DNA of 64,000 nucleotides from Chloroflexota bacterium (GCA_016219545.1 JACRMH010000022.1:101108-165107), one strand, 5' to 3'; numbered from the stretch's first letter, positions 1 through 8,729 are shown. Notes: generated from the sequence alone by a model not told the origin. A program made the numbers and translations.

Positions 1-256
1 TGAGGATCTCGTTGTGTGCGGAAATTTTTGCGCCCCTCATTTTTTTTCCGCTGACATCATGGGCGAGTATAAAGGCCTTCGTCAACAAATTCCTTGAGCC
101 TTTATTTAACTTCTCCCCGCCTTCGCCTGTCACGTGATATGTGATTCGGTCAGCTGATTCAAAAGAGACTTCATTCCAAATATTCAAAGCCAGCCCGAGA
201 CAATCAAAACCTGGACCTAAATTTGCAGATGTAGCTGGGACTCGGATTTTTATCAT
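1..256 (-). CDS. thrB: homoserine kinase, N-terminal part (cut by window edge)
   Basis: This gene is not in the ORF track because it runs off the left edge. Read on the minus strand from the ATG at 256, the product starts with a GHMP-kinase signature, RVPATSANLGPGFDCLGLAL, which is the typical opening of homoserine kinase. The enzyme phosphorylates L-homoserine with ATP, giving the substrate of threonine synthase, whose gene lies divergently next door. About 85 codons are visible. In-frame ATGs exist a little upstream, but the family normally begins 3-4 residues before RVPAT, so 256 is preferred. There is no ribosome-binding site; a TATAAT lies 6 nt before the ATG, suggesting a leaderless transcript. 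Confidence 0.9.
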   Translation of the reverse strand, partial: MIKIRVPATSANLGPGFDCLGLALNIWNEVSFESADRITYHVTGEGGEKLNKGSRNLLTKAFILAHDVSGKKMRGAKISAHNEIL

Positions 257-274
257 GCCGACATTATAATCGGC
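257..274. promoter_or_regulatory. palindromic -10 region between thrB and thrC
   Basis: The sequence ATTATAAT is its own reverse complement and sits inside an inverted repeat (GCCGA / TCGGC). It gives a perfect TATAAT on both strands. On the minus strand the -10 is at 268-263, 6 nt before the thrB ATG. On the plus strand TATAAT at 265-270 could serve thrC, with a leader of about 100 nt. The -35 matches are weak on both sides. Shared divergent use is inferred. Confidence 0.55.
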
Positions 275-374
275 GAAATTCATCGTCATTGCGAGGAGGG
301 TGGTTTTCCCGACGACACTTGCGCCGTGCGCCAGTGCGGTGAGCAATCTCTTTACAATGACAAACAGGAGATTC

Positions 375-1406
375 ATGTCTTACCAAGGATTGATCCACCG
401 CTACGGGCATCTGCTTGACCTGCCCTCCCATACACAAAATATTTCCCTGCTCGAAGGGAATACGCCTCTCATCCCCATGCCGCGTTTGGGGAAGGAGTTC
501 GGCTGTGAGTTATTCGTCAAGTTTGAAGGGTTGAATCCCACCGGCTCCTTCAAGGACCGCGGCATGACGGCCGCCATCAGTGAAGCCGTAGGTCGCGGCG
601 CACAGACCGTCATCTGTGCTTCTACGGGCAACACAGCGGCCTCTGCCGCGGCGTATGCATCGCGGGCGGGTCTGCGTTCCATTGTGCTGATTCCCGAAGG
701 TAAGGTCGCCGCAGGCAAACTTGCGGGAGCAATCGCTTATGGTGCGGAAGTGATCCAAATCCAGGGCTCATTCGATGATGCGCTTTCGCTGGTCGTGGAG
801 ATCACGCAAAAGACGCCGATAGCATTGGTCAACTCGATCAATCCATATCGCGTTGAGGGACAAAAAACTGCCGCGTTTGAAATTTGCGATGTGCTCGAAA
901 GCGCGCCGGATTGGTTATGTCTGCCCGTTGGCAATGCGGGCAACATCACTTCATATTGGGCTGGCTTTAAGCAATATCAAAAGGGACTGCCGCAAGTATT
1001 AGGCGTGCAGGCCGCAGGGTCCGCTCCGCTTGTGCTGGGCCATCCCGTGGATAAGCCAGAGACGATTGCCACCGCCATCCGCATTGGCCGCCCGGCGCGT
1101 GGGGAACAGGCTCTTGAAGCCGCGCAGCAATCCAATGGACGGATCATCGCAGTATCCGATGCGGAAATTTTATCGGCGCAGAAAATCCTTGCAAGCGAAG
1201 GCGTTTGGGTCGAGCCTGCCTCAGCGGCGGGGTTGGCCGGTTTGATTGCTGAGTCAACTCTCGGCAAGTTTGATGCGCGCGGAAAAAGGATCGTCGTCGT
1301 TTGCACAGGTCACGGCTTGAAAGACCCGTCCATCATCACCGAGTCATTCACGTCACCAAAAATAATCCCATCTCAATATGATGCCCTGATCGAAGTGATA
1401 GGATAA
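375..1406 (+). CDS. thrC: threonine synthase
   Basis: PLP-dependent enzyme that converts O-phospho-L-homoserine to L-threonine and phosphate in the cytoplasm. The ORF track begins at 300, but the ATG at 375 has AGGAG five bases upstream and gives a normal N-terminus (MSYQGLIHRYG), so the product is 343 residues. The PLP lysine is K60 in NPTGSFKDRG, followed by the TGNTAASAAAYA loop that binds the cofactor phosphate and by a C-terminal EPASAAGLAG segment, as in fold-type II enzymes. It lies divergent from thrB. The SAM hydrolase gene starts two bases after its stop, so the two are probably co-transcribed. Confidence 0.93.
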   Translation: MSYQGLIHRYGHLLDLPSHTQNISLLEGNTPLIPMPRLGKEFGCELFVKFEGLNPTGSFKDRGMTAAISEAVGRGAQTVICASTGNTAASAAAYASRAGLRSIVLIPEGKVAAGKLAGAIAYGAEVIQIQGSFDDALSLVVEITQKTPIALVNSINPYRVEGQKTAAFEICDVLESAPDWLCLPVGNAGNITSYWAGFKQYQKGLPQVLGVQAAGSAPLVLGHPVDKPETIATAIRIGRPARGEQALEAAQQSNGRIIAVSDAEILSAQKILASEGVWVEPASAAGLAGLIAESTLGKFDARGKRIVVVCTGHGLKDPSIITESFTSPKIIPSQYDALIEVIG

Positions 1407-1408
1407 AT

Positions 1409-2203
1409 ATGCCGACGATTTCTCTGACCACCGATTTTGGAACCCGCAATGGATTTGCGGGTGTGATGAAGGGCGTGATCTATAAAATTTCGCCCAATGC
1501 GAAAATTGTGGATATCAGCCACACCATCGCGCCGCAGGATATTCGCGAAGGCGCGTTCGCATTGTGGCGTGCCTATTCGTTCTTCCCGAAAGGCACGGTG
1601 CATCTTTATGTGGTGGACCCCGGCGTTGGCACGAAGCGCCGTCCGCTGGCCGCGCGGATCGGCGATCATTATTTTGTCGGACCCGATAACGGGCTGCTGA
1701 CTCCCATCCTCGAAGATGCCGAACACAAATTTGAAAAGATAGAATTTTTTGAATTGAGCAACCCCAAATATTTTTTGCCGAAGGTCAGCCGAACCTTTCA
1801 CGGGCGCGATATTTTTTCGCCCATTGCCGCGCATCTTGCCAATGGCATTTCGTTAAATGAATTTGGTCCTTCATTCTTTGACCCTGTCCGCATGAAAATG
1901 ACTCATCCTGAGAAAACATCGAATGGATTTACCGCCCATGTGACATTGATCGACATCTTTGGGAATATCTCCACCGATCTGTCCGCGTCTGCGCTTCAAG
2001 GTCAGACCGATGTGCTGTTTCGCCTGCGAGGAGCAGAAGTGAACGGGTTGGTTGAGACTTACGGGCATCGTTCTGCCGGTGACCTTGTAGCCGTTGTAGA
2101 TAGTGAAGAGTTCGTTGAGATTGCCGTAGTCAATGGGAATGCGGCGCAAAGACTCAGCGCTGAGGTCGGTGATGTGGTGGATGTGGTTTTCAGTGTAAAA
2201 TAA
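1409..2203 (+). CDS. S-adenosyl-L-methionine hydrolase (adenosine-forming), DUF62 family
   Basis: A 264-residue member of the SAM hydroxide adenosyltransferase (DUF62) family, which uses water to split SAM into adenosine and methionine. Family hallmarks are the N-terminal TTDFG, DISHTIAPQDIREGA, VVDPGVGT and VGPDNGLL. The relatives that use halide (SalL, fluorinase) share the fold, but the hydrolase is far more common. It follows thrC by two bases and overlaps the ECF ATPase gene by one base (TAATG), so it is translationally coupled to a transporter operon. The physiological role of this family is unclear; linkage to an importer suggests control or salvage of SAM-derived compounds, which is inference. 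Confidence 0.88.
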   Translation: MPTISLTTDFGTRNGFAGVMKGVIYKISPNAKIVDISHTIAPQDIREGAFALWRAYSFFPKGTVHLYVVDPGVGTKRRPLAARIGDHYFVGPDNGLLTPILEDAEHKFEKIEFFELSNPKYFLPKVSRTFHGRDIFSPIAAHLANGISLNEFGPSFFDPVRMKMTHPEKTSNGFTAHVTLIDIFGNISTDLSASALQGQTDVLFRLRGAEVNGLVETYGHRSAGDLVAVVDSEEFVEIAVVNGNAAQRLSAEVGDVVDVVFSVK

Positions 2204-3828
2204 TGACGATGTCACATCTTCCCCTCGTTGTTGAAAACTTATCATTCCGCTACCGCCGCCGCGAAGAGTTGGCTATTCAGAATATCAATTTTGAATTGCA
2301 TCCGGGGCAGGTGATGTTGATTGCCGGCGCAAGCGGATGCGGCAAGACCACCTTAATGCGCTGTATCAATGGACTGATACCGAATACTTACAACGGCGAG
2401 ATGACAGGCGACATTCGACTATTCGGCAAATCAGTTAAAGAAATGGCGATGGTTGAGATTTCGCAGACAGTGGGGACTTTACTGCAAGACCCTGAACGTC
2501 AGATCCTTGGAAGTTATGTTTTGAATGAAGTGGCATTTGGCTTGGAAAGTCTCGGCGTCCCGCGCGGCGACATAATCCCGCGCGTGGAGAAGGCGCTGAG
2601 TCGTCTCGGCATTTTGCATTTGCGTGACCGCGAAACCTTTGGCACATCCGGCGGTGAGAAACAAAAGATCGCCCTTGCCGGTGTGCTCGCCATGGAACCA
2701 AAGATCCTCTTGCTTGATGAACCTCTCGCCAGCCTTGATCCTGCATCCGCGCATGAGGCTTTGGATGCCTTCCGCGTTTTGGCCGATGAAGGCTATTCCG
2801 TGATGGTCGTTGAACATCGTGTGGAAGATGTGCTTGCCATTCATCCTGAAGTGGTCATGTACATGGATGAAGGCAAGGTCGAATACTTCGGCGGCGTGGA
2901 AGGTCTGATGCAGGTCGTGGATTATCATCGCATCAAACTTCCCGCGCAGGTGGTGATGGATCGCGCGCACGGCCAAAAGCAGGAAAAAACTTTCGAAGCA
3001 ACGATCAGGCCGCAGGTCGGGAATGAAGCGGAACTGGTCCACTTTGATAATGTCCGCTTTCAGTACCATGAAGATTCGCGCGAGATCCTCAAAGGCATAG
3101 ACTTCAAGATCAATAAAGGCGATGTGATCGCGATCCTCGGACATAATGGTTCGGGCAAGACCACGCTTATGAAGCATACGCTGGGATTGTTAAAGCCCAC
3201 CCAGGGGCGGGTGTTGCTTGAAGGAAAGAATACGCGCCAGATCAGTGTTGCGCAAGCCGCGCATACGGTCGGTTATGTTTTTCAAAGCCCAACCCAAATG
3301 TTGTTCGCGCCGACGGTCAAGGAAGAACTTGCCTTCGGCCCGAAGAATTTGAAAATGTCTGAAGACGTGATCGAAAAAAATATTCAATGGGCAATTGAAA
3401 CCGTGCACCTGCCGGAAGAATTGCAAACGCCGCCGCTCGCGCTTTCGTTCGGCCAGCAAAAAAGGATCTCCATTGCATCCGTGCTTGCCATGCGCTCGCG
3501 TATTTTGATGATGGATGAACCCACCGCCGGGCAGGACTATTGGAATTACACCGCCTTCATGGACAGCATTTTGCAGATGCCCGGCTTTGATGCCATTCTT
3601 TTCATCACGCATGATGTTGACCTTGCCGTCGTTTATGCCAACCGCATCCTGCTTGTATATGATGGGCAGTTGATGGCAGATGGGACTCCTTATGATGTCT
3701 TGAGGGATGAGGCGCTTTTACGAAGATGCCGCGTCCTGCCGACCTCTTTGCTGCGTGCCAACATTGAGCATTATCCGCGCCTTGGGCAATTCCACCGCGC
3801 CGAAACCTTATCGCAATTCGTGAGTTAA
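2203..3828 (+). CDS. ECF transporter energy-coupling ATPase, fused A1-A2
   Basis: A 541-residue cytoplasmic protein with two ABC ATPase domains in tandem, at about residues 7-235 and 278-515. Each has a Walker A (GASGCGKTT at 42-50 and GHNGSGKTT), a Walker B (LLLDEPLASLDP and MMDEPTAGQD), and ECF-type Q-loops (LLQDPERQI; VFQSPTQMLF). ECF importers normally use two separate ATPases, EcfA and EcfA'; here one polypeptide supplies both. The start overlaps the stop of the SAM hydrolase by one base; ATG 2209 is an alternative. The S and T components follow directly, so this operon encodes a complete ECF transporter. Confidence 0.92.
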   Translation: MTMSHLPLVVENLSFRYRRREELAIQNINFELHPGQVMLIAGASGCGKTTLMRCINGLIPNTYNGEMTGDIRLFGKSVKEMAMVEISQTVGTLLQDPERQILGSYVLNEVAFGLESLGVPRGDIIPRVEKALSRLGILHLRDRETFGTSGGEKQKIALAGVLAMEPKILLLDEPLASLDPASAHEALDAFRVLADEGYSVMVVEHRVEDVLAIHPEVVMYMDEGKVEYFGGVEGLMQVVDYHRIKLPAQVVMDRAHGQKQEKTFEATIRPQVGNEAELVHFDNVRFQYHEDSREILKGIDFKINKGDVIAILGHNGSGKTTLMKHTLGLLKPTQGRVLLEGKNTRQISVAQAAHTVGYVFQSPTQMLFAPTVKEELAFGPKNLKMSEDVIEKNIQWAIETVHLPEELQTPPLALSFGQQKRISIASVLAMRSRILMMDEPTAGQDYWNYTAFMDSILQMPGFDAILFITHDVDLAVVYANRILLVYDGQLMADGTPYDVLRDEALLRRCRVLPTSLLRANIEHYPRLGQFHRAETLSQFVS

Positions 3829-3895
3829 TATTTGTGATGTGTTCTTTCGGACTGGCAGAATGCCGTCCGCCAAAATTATTCTTATGGAGGAAGAA

Positions 3896-4444
3896 ATGCA
3901 AAACAAATCACTTTGGAAGTTTGGAACCCGCGAGGTAGTTTATTCAGCGATTGGCGCGGCTTTGTATGCCGTGCTTGGTATCGCCACGAACTTCCTGCAA
4001 TTGCCCAGCGCGGGCAATGTGTCATTCCGCCCCGCCGTCGCGATCCCCATGTTCTTCGGCATTGCCTTTGGACCCGTCGTCGGGTTCATCGCCGGCTTCC
4101 TCGGCAACATCATCGCCGACCTTGTCTCCGGTTATGGATTCTGGGTTTGGTGGGATCTTGGCAATGGTCTCATGGGTCTCGTGGCCGGTTTGATGGCCTT
4201 CTCCTTTGTCGGTTTCAAGACCCAGGGGACTTTGCTCAAGGCTGAGCTCTTTGTCATCCTGGGCGTAGTCGTTGGTATGGGTGTGGCCTCCCTCTCTGAA
4301 ATGTGGGTTTCCGGCGCTGATATCAATACAGTGATCTTCGGCAACTTCATTCCCGCCGCAGTTGCAAACCTTGTCAATGGATTGATCCTCGTACCGATCC
4401 TGATGATCGCGTATGACGCGGTCGTATCCCGTTCTGGAAAATAA
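3896..4444 (+). CDS. ECF transporter S component (substrate unknown)
   Basis: A 182-residue integral membrane protein with about six hydrophobic segments and the S-component pattern FGIAFGPVVGFIAGFLGNI followed by WDLGNGLMGLVAGL. S components bind the substrate and dock on the EcfT/EcfA module. The track ORF starts at 3839, but ATG 3896 has a strong GGAGG five bases upstream and gives a normal N-terminus, so 3896 was chosen. The substrate cannot be read from the sequence; S components of this general type carry vitamins or vitamin precursors. No riboswitch was recognised upstream. The adjacent SAM hydrolase may hint at a nucleoside- or methionine-related ligand, which is only a guess. Confidence 0.82.
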   Translation: MQNKSLWKFGTREVVYSAIGAALYAVLGIATNFLQLPSAGNVSFRPAVAIPMFFGIAFGPVVGFIAGFLGNIIADLVSGYGFWVWWDLGNGLMGLVAGLMAFSFVGFKTQGTLLKAELFVILGVVVGMGVASLSEMWVSGADINTVIFGNFIPAAVANLVNGLILVPILMIAYDAVVSRSGK

Positions 4445-4451
4445 ATTAACA

Positions 4452-4486
4452 TGTTTGAGCGCAGGTCTCAGACCTGCGCTCAAACA
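4452..4486. repeat. perfect 17-bp-arm palindrome between ecfS and ecfT
   Basis: The arms TGTTTGAGCGCAGGTCT and its exact reverse complement are separated by one base. No run of T follows, so it is not a classic terminator. It may stabilise the mRNA or partly uncouple ecfT expression. It resembles the other short GC-rich palindromes of this window (16078, 18121, 55161), suggesting a dispersed repeat. Confidence 0.75.
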
Positions 4487-4496
4487 CTGATACCTT

Positions 4497-5375
4497 ATGC
4501 TGGTTACCTGGGCTTATCGCGTCCGTAAAAGTTTAATGGGGAGTTTTGATCCGCGTGCGCGCTGGATTTTTTCGTTCGCCTTTCTTATTTCCGCAACTCA
4601 ATTCTGGGATGCGCGTTTTCTCGTTGTATTATTTGTCCTTGCCTTTCTTTGGTATTTTTCCGCACGTGTGCCGTTCAAAGAAACGCGCCGCGCGTGGACC
4701 TTTGTCTGGTTCCTGCTCTTGATCATGATCGTGGTCAACACGATTCTCACTGGCGGCGGTGCGGGGGGCGTTGTCCCTGAGGGCGGGCATGTGGTCTGGC
4801 CGAACGGAATTCCGATCCCATTAACCGCGTGGCATTTTCATTTCGGTCTGACTTATGAACGTCTTTGGTTCGCGCTCTGCCAGATTTTGCGTATTGGCGG
4901 AATTTCTGCTGTCTTCGTGATCATCCCCTTTTCAATGGACCCGCGTTCATACGGCGTGACCTTTCGCGGGCTGGGCTTCCCCGACAAATTTGCTTATTCC
5001 ATGGAACTCGCATTTCGCTATGTTCCAACTATTGCGCGTGATTTCGGCGTGACAGTGGATGCACAGCGCGCACGCGGATATGAAGTGGAAGGTTCAGGCG
5101 GCGGCATCTTCAAGCAAATTTTGCGGACAGCACCTTTGATCGTTCCGGTGACTATGAACTCCATTCTTACAGGCGAAGATGTGGCCAATGCCATGGATCT
5201 GCGCTGCTTTGGACGTGGTCCGCGCACATGGCTGTATAAACTTGAATATCACTGGCAGGATTATTTGCTGATCGCATTCAGCATACTTTTATTGCTTGCA
5301 AGCTTGGCAATTGTCTATGGGCTAAAGTTGGGAGATTTCTGGGTGCCTGAATTTTTGATCCGGATGATTTCGTAA
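4497..5375 (+). CDS. ecfT: ECF transporter transmembrane component EcfT
   Basis: A 292-residue membrane protein of the EcfT/CbiQ family, the scaffold that couples ATP hydrolysis to movement of the S component. It opens with the typical FDPRARWIFSFAFL segment, has several hydrophobic helices, and carries the coupling-helix motifs DAQRARGYEVEG and MDLRCFGRG, which contain the conserved Ala-Arg-Gly and related signature. The start is uncertain: ATG 4497 has no evident ribosome-binding site, and ATG 4536 (MGSFDPRAR) is a credible alternative. It closes the ECF operon and is followed by a strong bidirectional terminator. Confidence 0.88.
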   Translation: MLVTWAYRVRKSLMGSFDPRARWIFSFAFLISATQFWDARFLVVLFVLAFLWYFSARVPFKETRRAWTFVWFLLLIMIVVNTILTGGGAGGVVPEGGHVVWPNGIPIPLTAWHFHFGLTYERLWFALCQILRIGGISAVFVIIPFSMDPRSYGVTFRGLGFPDKFAYSMELAFRYVPTIARDFGVTVDAQRARGYEVEGSGGGIFKQILRTAPLIVPVTMNSILTGEDVANAMDLRCFGRGPRTWLYKLEYHWQDYLLIAFSILLLLASLAIVYGLKLGDFWVPEFLIRMIS

Positions 5376-5421
5376 ACAGGTTGCTTCACCAAAATGCGGC
5401 TCGCAACGACATGTAAAATAA

Positions 5422-5450
5422 AAAATCCGCCGTTCATCGCGGCGGATTTT
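5422..5450. terminator. bidirectional terminator between ecfT and the DUF1684 gene
   Basis: Hairpin with arms AAAATCCGCCG and CGGCGGATTTT and a 7-nt loop. It is flanked by A and T runs, so it can act on both strands between two convergent genes. Confidence 0.88.
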
Positions 5451-5453
5451 AGT

Positions 5454-6272
5454 TTAATGATGCTGGTAGGTTTCCCCGGCTGTCACTTTGAAATCGAGCC
5501 GGTTTTGTTCGGGGGCGAAAACGCAGGTGGCAAAATCTGTGAAGGCGCAGGGCGGGCAATAGGCTTTGTTGAAGTCTATGAAAATCTTTCCATCGGCTTC
5601 CACCTCGGCTACAAGATAGCGGCCGGTGGGGTAAGTCTCGTCCTGGCTGGTGGGGTCTGAGAAGCGGATGAAGAATGTGCCGTCATCTTCCTTGTTAATA
5701 TCCAGTTGATAATCTTTATTGTTGAATTGGAATGAAAGATAACCGTCAACTGGGAATTCTGATTTCTCACCGGTGACACCCGGAAAGTAGGACATCTTTG
5801 GGCGGTCGTAGGGAGTGTATGTGGCAGGGAGGCGAAAATCTTCATTGATGTCGAACCAGGTACGGGCGGGGAAAGACTGTCGCTCTTTGCGCTGGTTATC
5901 CCAAAGGCGGACACCGAATTTATTTCCGCGTTGAATGACAACGAGTTGGACATCCTCTAACTGGATGTAGCTTGGGTCGTCTGACGTGTCAGGCTGTAGG
6001 ATGGCGAAGTCGGTTTCCGTGCTGTTCACTTTTATTTTTTTTGCGGGGTCTGTGCGCAGGGAGACCGACCTGCCATTATATTCAAGGTGGCCGATGTTGG
6101 CAGGGAGACGCTCCGGCAGCAAAATTTCAGACTTAGGGTCGGAGCCAAGCAGGTTCTTGCCAAGTTTCAACCAATAAAGACCTGCGAGTGCGAGCCATCC
6201 ATTTTCCTTGCGGATGGTTTCATTGCGCTCTTTGCGCCATTCATTGATGGTTTGCTGATACGTGTTTGTCAT
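5454..6272 (-). CDS. DUF1684 family protein
   Basis: A 272-residue soluble protein that I recognise as DUF1684 from its N-terminal NEWRKERNETIRKENGWLAL and especially from the C-terminal FIDFNKAYCPPCAFTDFATC block, the most conserved part of the family. The biochemical function is not known. There is no signal peptide or membrane segment. The ATG at 6272 has no ribosome-binding site; a perfect TATAAT lies 6 nt before it, so the mRNA is predicted to be leaderless. The gene is monocistronic: a terminator separates it from ecfT, and the upstream gene on the same strand ends in its own hairpin. Confidence 0.8.
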   Translation of the reverse strand: MTNTYQQTINEWRKERNETIRKENGWLALAGLYWLKLGKNLLGSDPKSEILLPERLPANIGHLEYNGRSVSLRTDPAKKIKVNSTETDFAILQPDTSDDPSYIQLEDVQLVVIQRGNKFGVRLWDNQRKERQSFPARTWFDINEDFRLPATYTPYDRPKMSYFPGVTGEKSEFPVDGYLSFQFNNKDYQLDINKEDDGTFFIRFSDPTSQDETYPTGRYLVAEVEADGKIFIDFNKAYCPPCAFTDFATCVFAPEQNRLDFKVTAGETYQHH

Positions 6273-6278
6273 GCTGGC

Positions 6279-6284
6279 ATTATA
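6279..6284 (-). promoter_or_regulatory. -10 box (TATAAT) 6 nt before the DUF1684 ATG
   Basis: On the minus strand TATAAT is followed by GCCAGC and then the ATG. A normal start point would fall at the A of the start codon. No clear -35 is seen. The same spacing occurs at thrB, the CcrM-like gene and the 54.2 kb divergent pair. Confidence 0.65.
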
Positions 6285-6315
6285 CCTGTACTAAAAAGAC
6301 TTCGGAAGATTTGTT

Positions 6316-6347
6316 GAAAAAGACGCCCCACCTGTAAAGGTGGGACG
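6316..6347 (-). terminator. terminator of the 6361-6954 gene
   Basis: Read on the minus strand: stem ACGTCCCACCT / AGGTGGGGCGT (one mismatch), loop TTAC, followed by CTTTTT. It lies just after the stop of the small membrane-protein gene. Confidence 0.8.
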
Positions 6348-6360
6348 TTGTGATTTGTGT

Positions 6361-6954
6361 TTAGATCGAGATAGCCGGAACCGAGAAATAAATAATTAAC
6401 CCAATTACAAAGATGATGACCGATAGCAGGGAGAAGAAGGGTCGTAACTTGCCATCCTCTTTGTTTAGGGAGGCCCATGCTGCGAACGCAAGACCGATTG
6501 CCATGATCGTTAGAATGAGTTGAAGTTGATCGCCGAGTTCATCATATTGTGAACCGATCTCAAAATTAGCATCGGATTCTTCAAAGTAGCCGTCAGACTC
6601 GGCATACATATCTTCGTAATATTGATCGTCCCAAACAGTTTCAGGGTCGCGTTCAATTGCCGCGTTGAGCTGTTCAGAAAAACTTGACTGGTAATATTCG
6701 GCAATTTCGGGACGTTCATCCGCGTTCAGGTACCAATTGTCGAAGTAATTGTAATCCTGGGTAATATCTTGATTCGTGCGTAAGTATTCTGCGTTGCCGT
6801 CGTTCAGGGATTGCATACCCTTTAATTCATATTTGTTTTGTTCTGAATCAGCCATTGCGCCCTGATAACTGGCCGCGGCGGTAAAAATGCTCAATAATGC
6901 GATCATTGCGCCAAGGAAAATATCATTGCCTAAAATACTAAAAAACTTCTTCAT
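6361..6954 (-). CDS. small membrane protein of unknown function
   Basis: A 197-residue protein that I cannot assign to a family. It has an N-terminal membrane segment (about residues 10-30), a very acidic and tyrosine-rich central region of about 110 residues, and two hydrophobic segments near the C-terminus (about 143-162 and 172-194). The central region contains repeated DE/DY/YFE clusters and would lie on one side of the membrane. A GAGGAG ribosome-binding site precedes the ATG by about 10 bases. It is flanked by its own terminator and a divergent dcd gene, so it is probably monocistronic. Confidence 0.75.
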   Translation of the reverse strand: MKKFFSILGNDIFLGAMIALLSIFTAAASYQGAMADSEQNKYELKGMQSLNDGNAEYLRTNQDITQDYNYFDNWYLNADERPEIAEYYQSSFSEQLNAAIERDPETVWDDQYYEDMYAESDGYFEESDANFEIGSQYDELGDQLQLILTIMAIGLAFAAWASLNKEDGKLRPFFSLLSVIIFVIGLIIYFSVPAISI

Positions 6955-7104
6955 TTATTTTTTCTCTCCTCTTGGATGTGGATTGGACTACAGACCGTGA
7001 AGCCGGCGATAGTTTACCAGAATTTGGGGATTGAATGTTTACAGTTTTGTTATAAAATGGTGACGCTTTGAAGAACCAAAATCCATTCCACCAAGGAGAG
7101 AATT

Positions 7105-7659
7105 ATGGGATTAAAACCCGACCACTGGATCCGCAAGATGGCACACGAACAGAAGATGATCGAACCCTTTGTTGAGAATCAAGTCCGTGAGGGAGTGATC
7201 TCCTATGGCGTTTCATCATACGGATATGATGTGCGTGTTGCAAATGAGTTTAAGATTTTTACCAATGTCTATTCCGCGACCGTTGACCCCAAGAACTTTG
7301 ACGTTAAATCCATGGTGGATTTTGTGGGGGATGTGTGTATCGTCCCGCCGAACTCGTTTGCCTTGGCGCGCACCATAGAATATTTCCGTATTCCGCGCAA
7401 GGTGTTGACGGTTTGTTTGGGGAAGTCTACATACGCGAGATGCGGCATCATTGTCAATGTGACTCCGTTCGAGCCGGAGTGGGAGGGATTTGTCACATTG
7501 GAAATTTCCAATACCACGCCATTGCCCGCAAAGATCTATGCCAACGAAGGGCTGGCGCAGGTCCTATTCTTTGAGGCGGATGAAGAGTGCGATATTTCCT
7601 ACGCGGATAAAAAAGGGAAATATCAAAAACAGCAATCCATTGTTTTGCCCAAGTTGTAA
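7105..7659 (+). CDS. dcd: dCTP deaminase
   Basis: A 184-residue trimeric dUTPase-fold enzyme that deaminates dCTP to dUTP in thymidylate synthesis. Recognised by [43 protein letters not shown] and the region with the likely catalytic glutamate, [17 protein letters not shown] member that also hydrolyses dUTP to dUMP cannot be excluded from sequence alone. An AAGGAGAG ribosome-binding site lies just before the ATG. A long palindromic repeat and an IS element follow the stop codon. Confidence 0.93.
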   Translation: MGLKPDHWIRKMAHEQKMIEPFVENQVREGVISYGVSSYGYDVRVANEFKIFTNVYSATVDPKNFDVKSMVDFVGDVCIVPPNSFALARTIEYFRIPRKVLTVCLGKSTYARCGIIVNVTPFEPEWEGFVTLEISNTTPLPAKIYANEGLAQVLFFEADEECDISYADKKGKYQKQQSIVLPKL

Positions 7660-7669
7660 AAGAGTTTCG

Positions 7670-7737
7670 CCACAGAGCGCACTGAGATCACTGAGAAAAC
7701 CTTTTTAAAATCTCTGCGTGCTCCGTGATCTCAGTGG
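7670..7737. repeat. long imperfect palindrome of the CCACAGAG...CTCTGTGG type
   Basis: Two 27-nt arms (7670-7696 and 7711-7737) form an imperfect hairpin, with a perfect core CACTGAGATCAC / GTGATCTCAGTG at 7680-7691 and 7725-7736. This kind of CACAGAG-rich intergenic palindrome is common in environmental genomes. It follows dcd, and the left end of the IS element is directly next to it. Confidence 0.75.
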
Positions 7738-7748
7738 TAAAAGTTTTT

Positions 7749-8729
7749 GGCTCATATGTAAAGGATGTGCAGAGAGATGATAAACTTTGGAAATGGAATT
7801 TCCAATCACAGAACTGCTTGACTATGAAAATAGCACTGAGTGGATACTCAAGCATTTTCATCCAAAGGGACTACAGTGTCCCAAGTGTAAAAAGACTGTT
7901 AAACAATCACGTAAGTTCAGACGCACCCAAACCAGCGAATTGGTTGTACATCGGTGTTACAACTGTGACACAATCTACAACTTATATACAGGCACTATCT
8001 TTCAAGGAAGCCAGTGGAGCGTGAAGCAAGTGGTACTCCTGATGCGAGGCATTTGCAAAAAAGGTGAGACGACACGGGAACTGGCAGCCGAACTTGGCTT
8101 GAGCTACAAAACTGTATTGGTCATGCGGCATAAGGTGCAAGACAACGCAGAACTTGAACAACCGAATACACCACTCCCTGACAGCCATTCGGAAACAGAC
8201 GAAATGTTTCAAAATGCGGGGGAAAAAAGGTGTACTTCATCCCGATCCTGAGGATCCACCACGAAAACGAGCGAATAAACAACGTGGACACGGGACCTAT
8301 GATAATGACCGACCTCCCATCGTTGGAACAGTAGGACGCGAAAGTGACCAAGTGCGTTTACGGGTAGTTCATAATACAAATCGAAAAACCCTCGAAGCTC
8401 ATGTCCATCAGTTTACGAACAAAGAAGCAACCTGTTACACCGATGATTGGCAAGCCTACAATCACATCATTCGAGAACATCTCACTGTTTGTCACGCCGA
8501 TCATGAATGGGCTCGCGACGATAATGGCGATGGTATTCGAGAAGTTCATACAAACACTATTGAAGGAATGTGGACAGATGTCCGAAACTATCTACGTCCT
8601 TTCAAAGGTGTCCATAAAGACTATCTGAGCGGTTATGTGGCAATGACTGAGTTTCGTAGAAACCTCAAACGCATTTCACCTGAGTTCATTGCCGCTCTCG
8701 TTACTCTGCACACCGATGACACATGAGCC
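7749..8729 (+). mobile_element. IS1595-like insertion sequence, about 1 kb, transposase frameshifted
   Basis: The transposase genes are bracketed by near-identical inverted ends: GGCTCATATGT at 7749-7759 and the reverse complement of ACACATGAGCC at 8719-8729, which is GGCTCATGTGT (one mismatch). The similarity may extend outwards by about 10-15 bases (TAAAAGTTTTT against AAAAAACTT), so the true ends may lie near 7737 and 8743. The transposase stop codon lies inside the right repeat, as is usual for an IS. I could not identify a convincing target duplication. Confidence 0.7.
7787..8726 (+). pseudogene. IS1595-family transposase split by a +1 frameshift
   Basis: The two track ORFs (7787..8251 and 8154..8726) are halves of one transposase. 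The first half carries the zinc ribbon (CPKC...HRCYNC), the TIYNLYTGTIFQGS motif and an HTH region; the second half carries the ISXO2-like DDE domain, with TDDWQAYNHI as one acidic site and NTIEGMWTDVRNYLRPFKGV as the C-terminal glutamate region. The reading frame breaks near 8217-8228 in a GGGGGAAAAAA tract; one extra base restores EMFQNAGEKKG into VLHP. This may be a real inactivating mutation, a homopolymer sequencing error, or, less likely, programmed frameshifting. Confidence 0.82.

Noticed and set aside
2479-3177. 232-residue minus-strand ORF
   Set aside because: Shadow of the fused ECF ATPase; no protein motif.
3829-3895. Riboswitch before the ECF S-component gene
   Set aside because: The gap is only 67 bases and shows no recognisable conserved core of a thiamine, cobalamin, riboflavin or similar element.
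8154-8251. Programmed frameshift between the two IS1595 transposase ORFs
   Set aside because: IS1595-type transposases are normally made from one frame; a +1 shift in a homopolymer is more simply a mutation or sequencing error, so a pseudogene was called.
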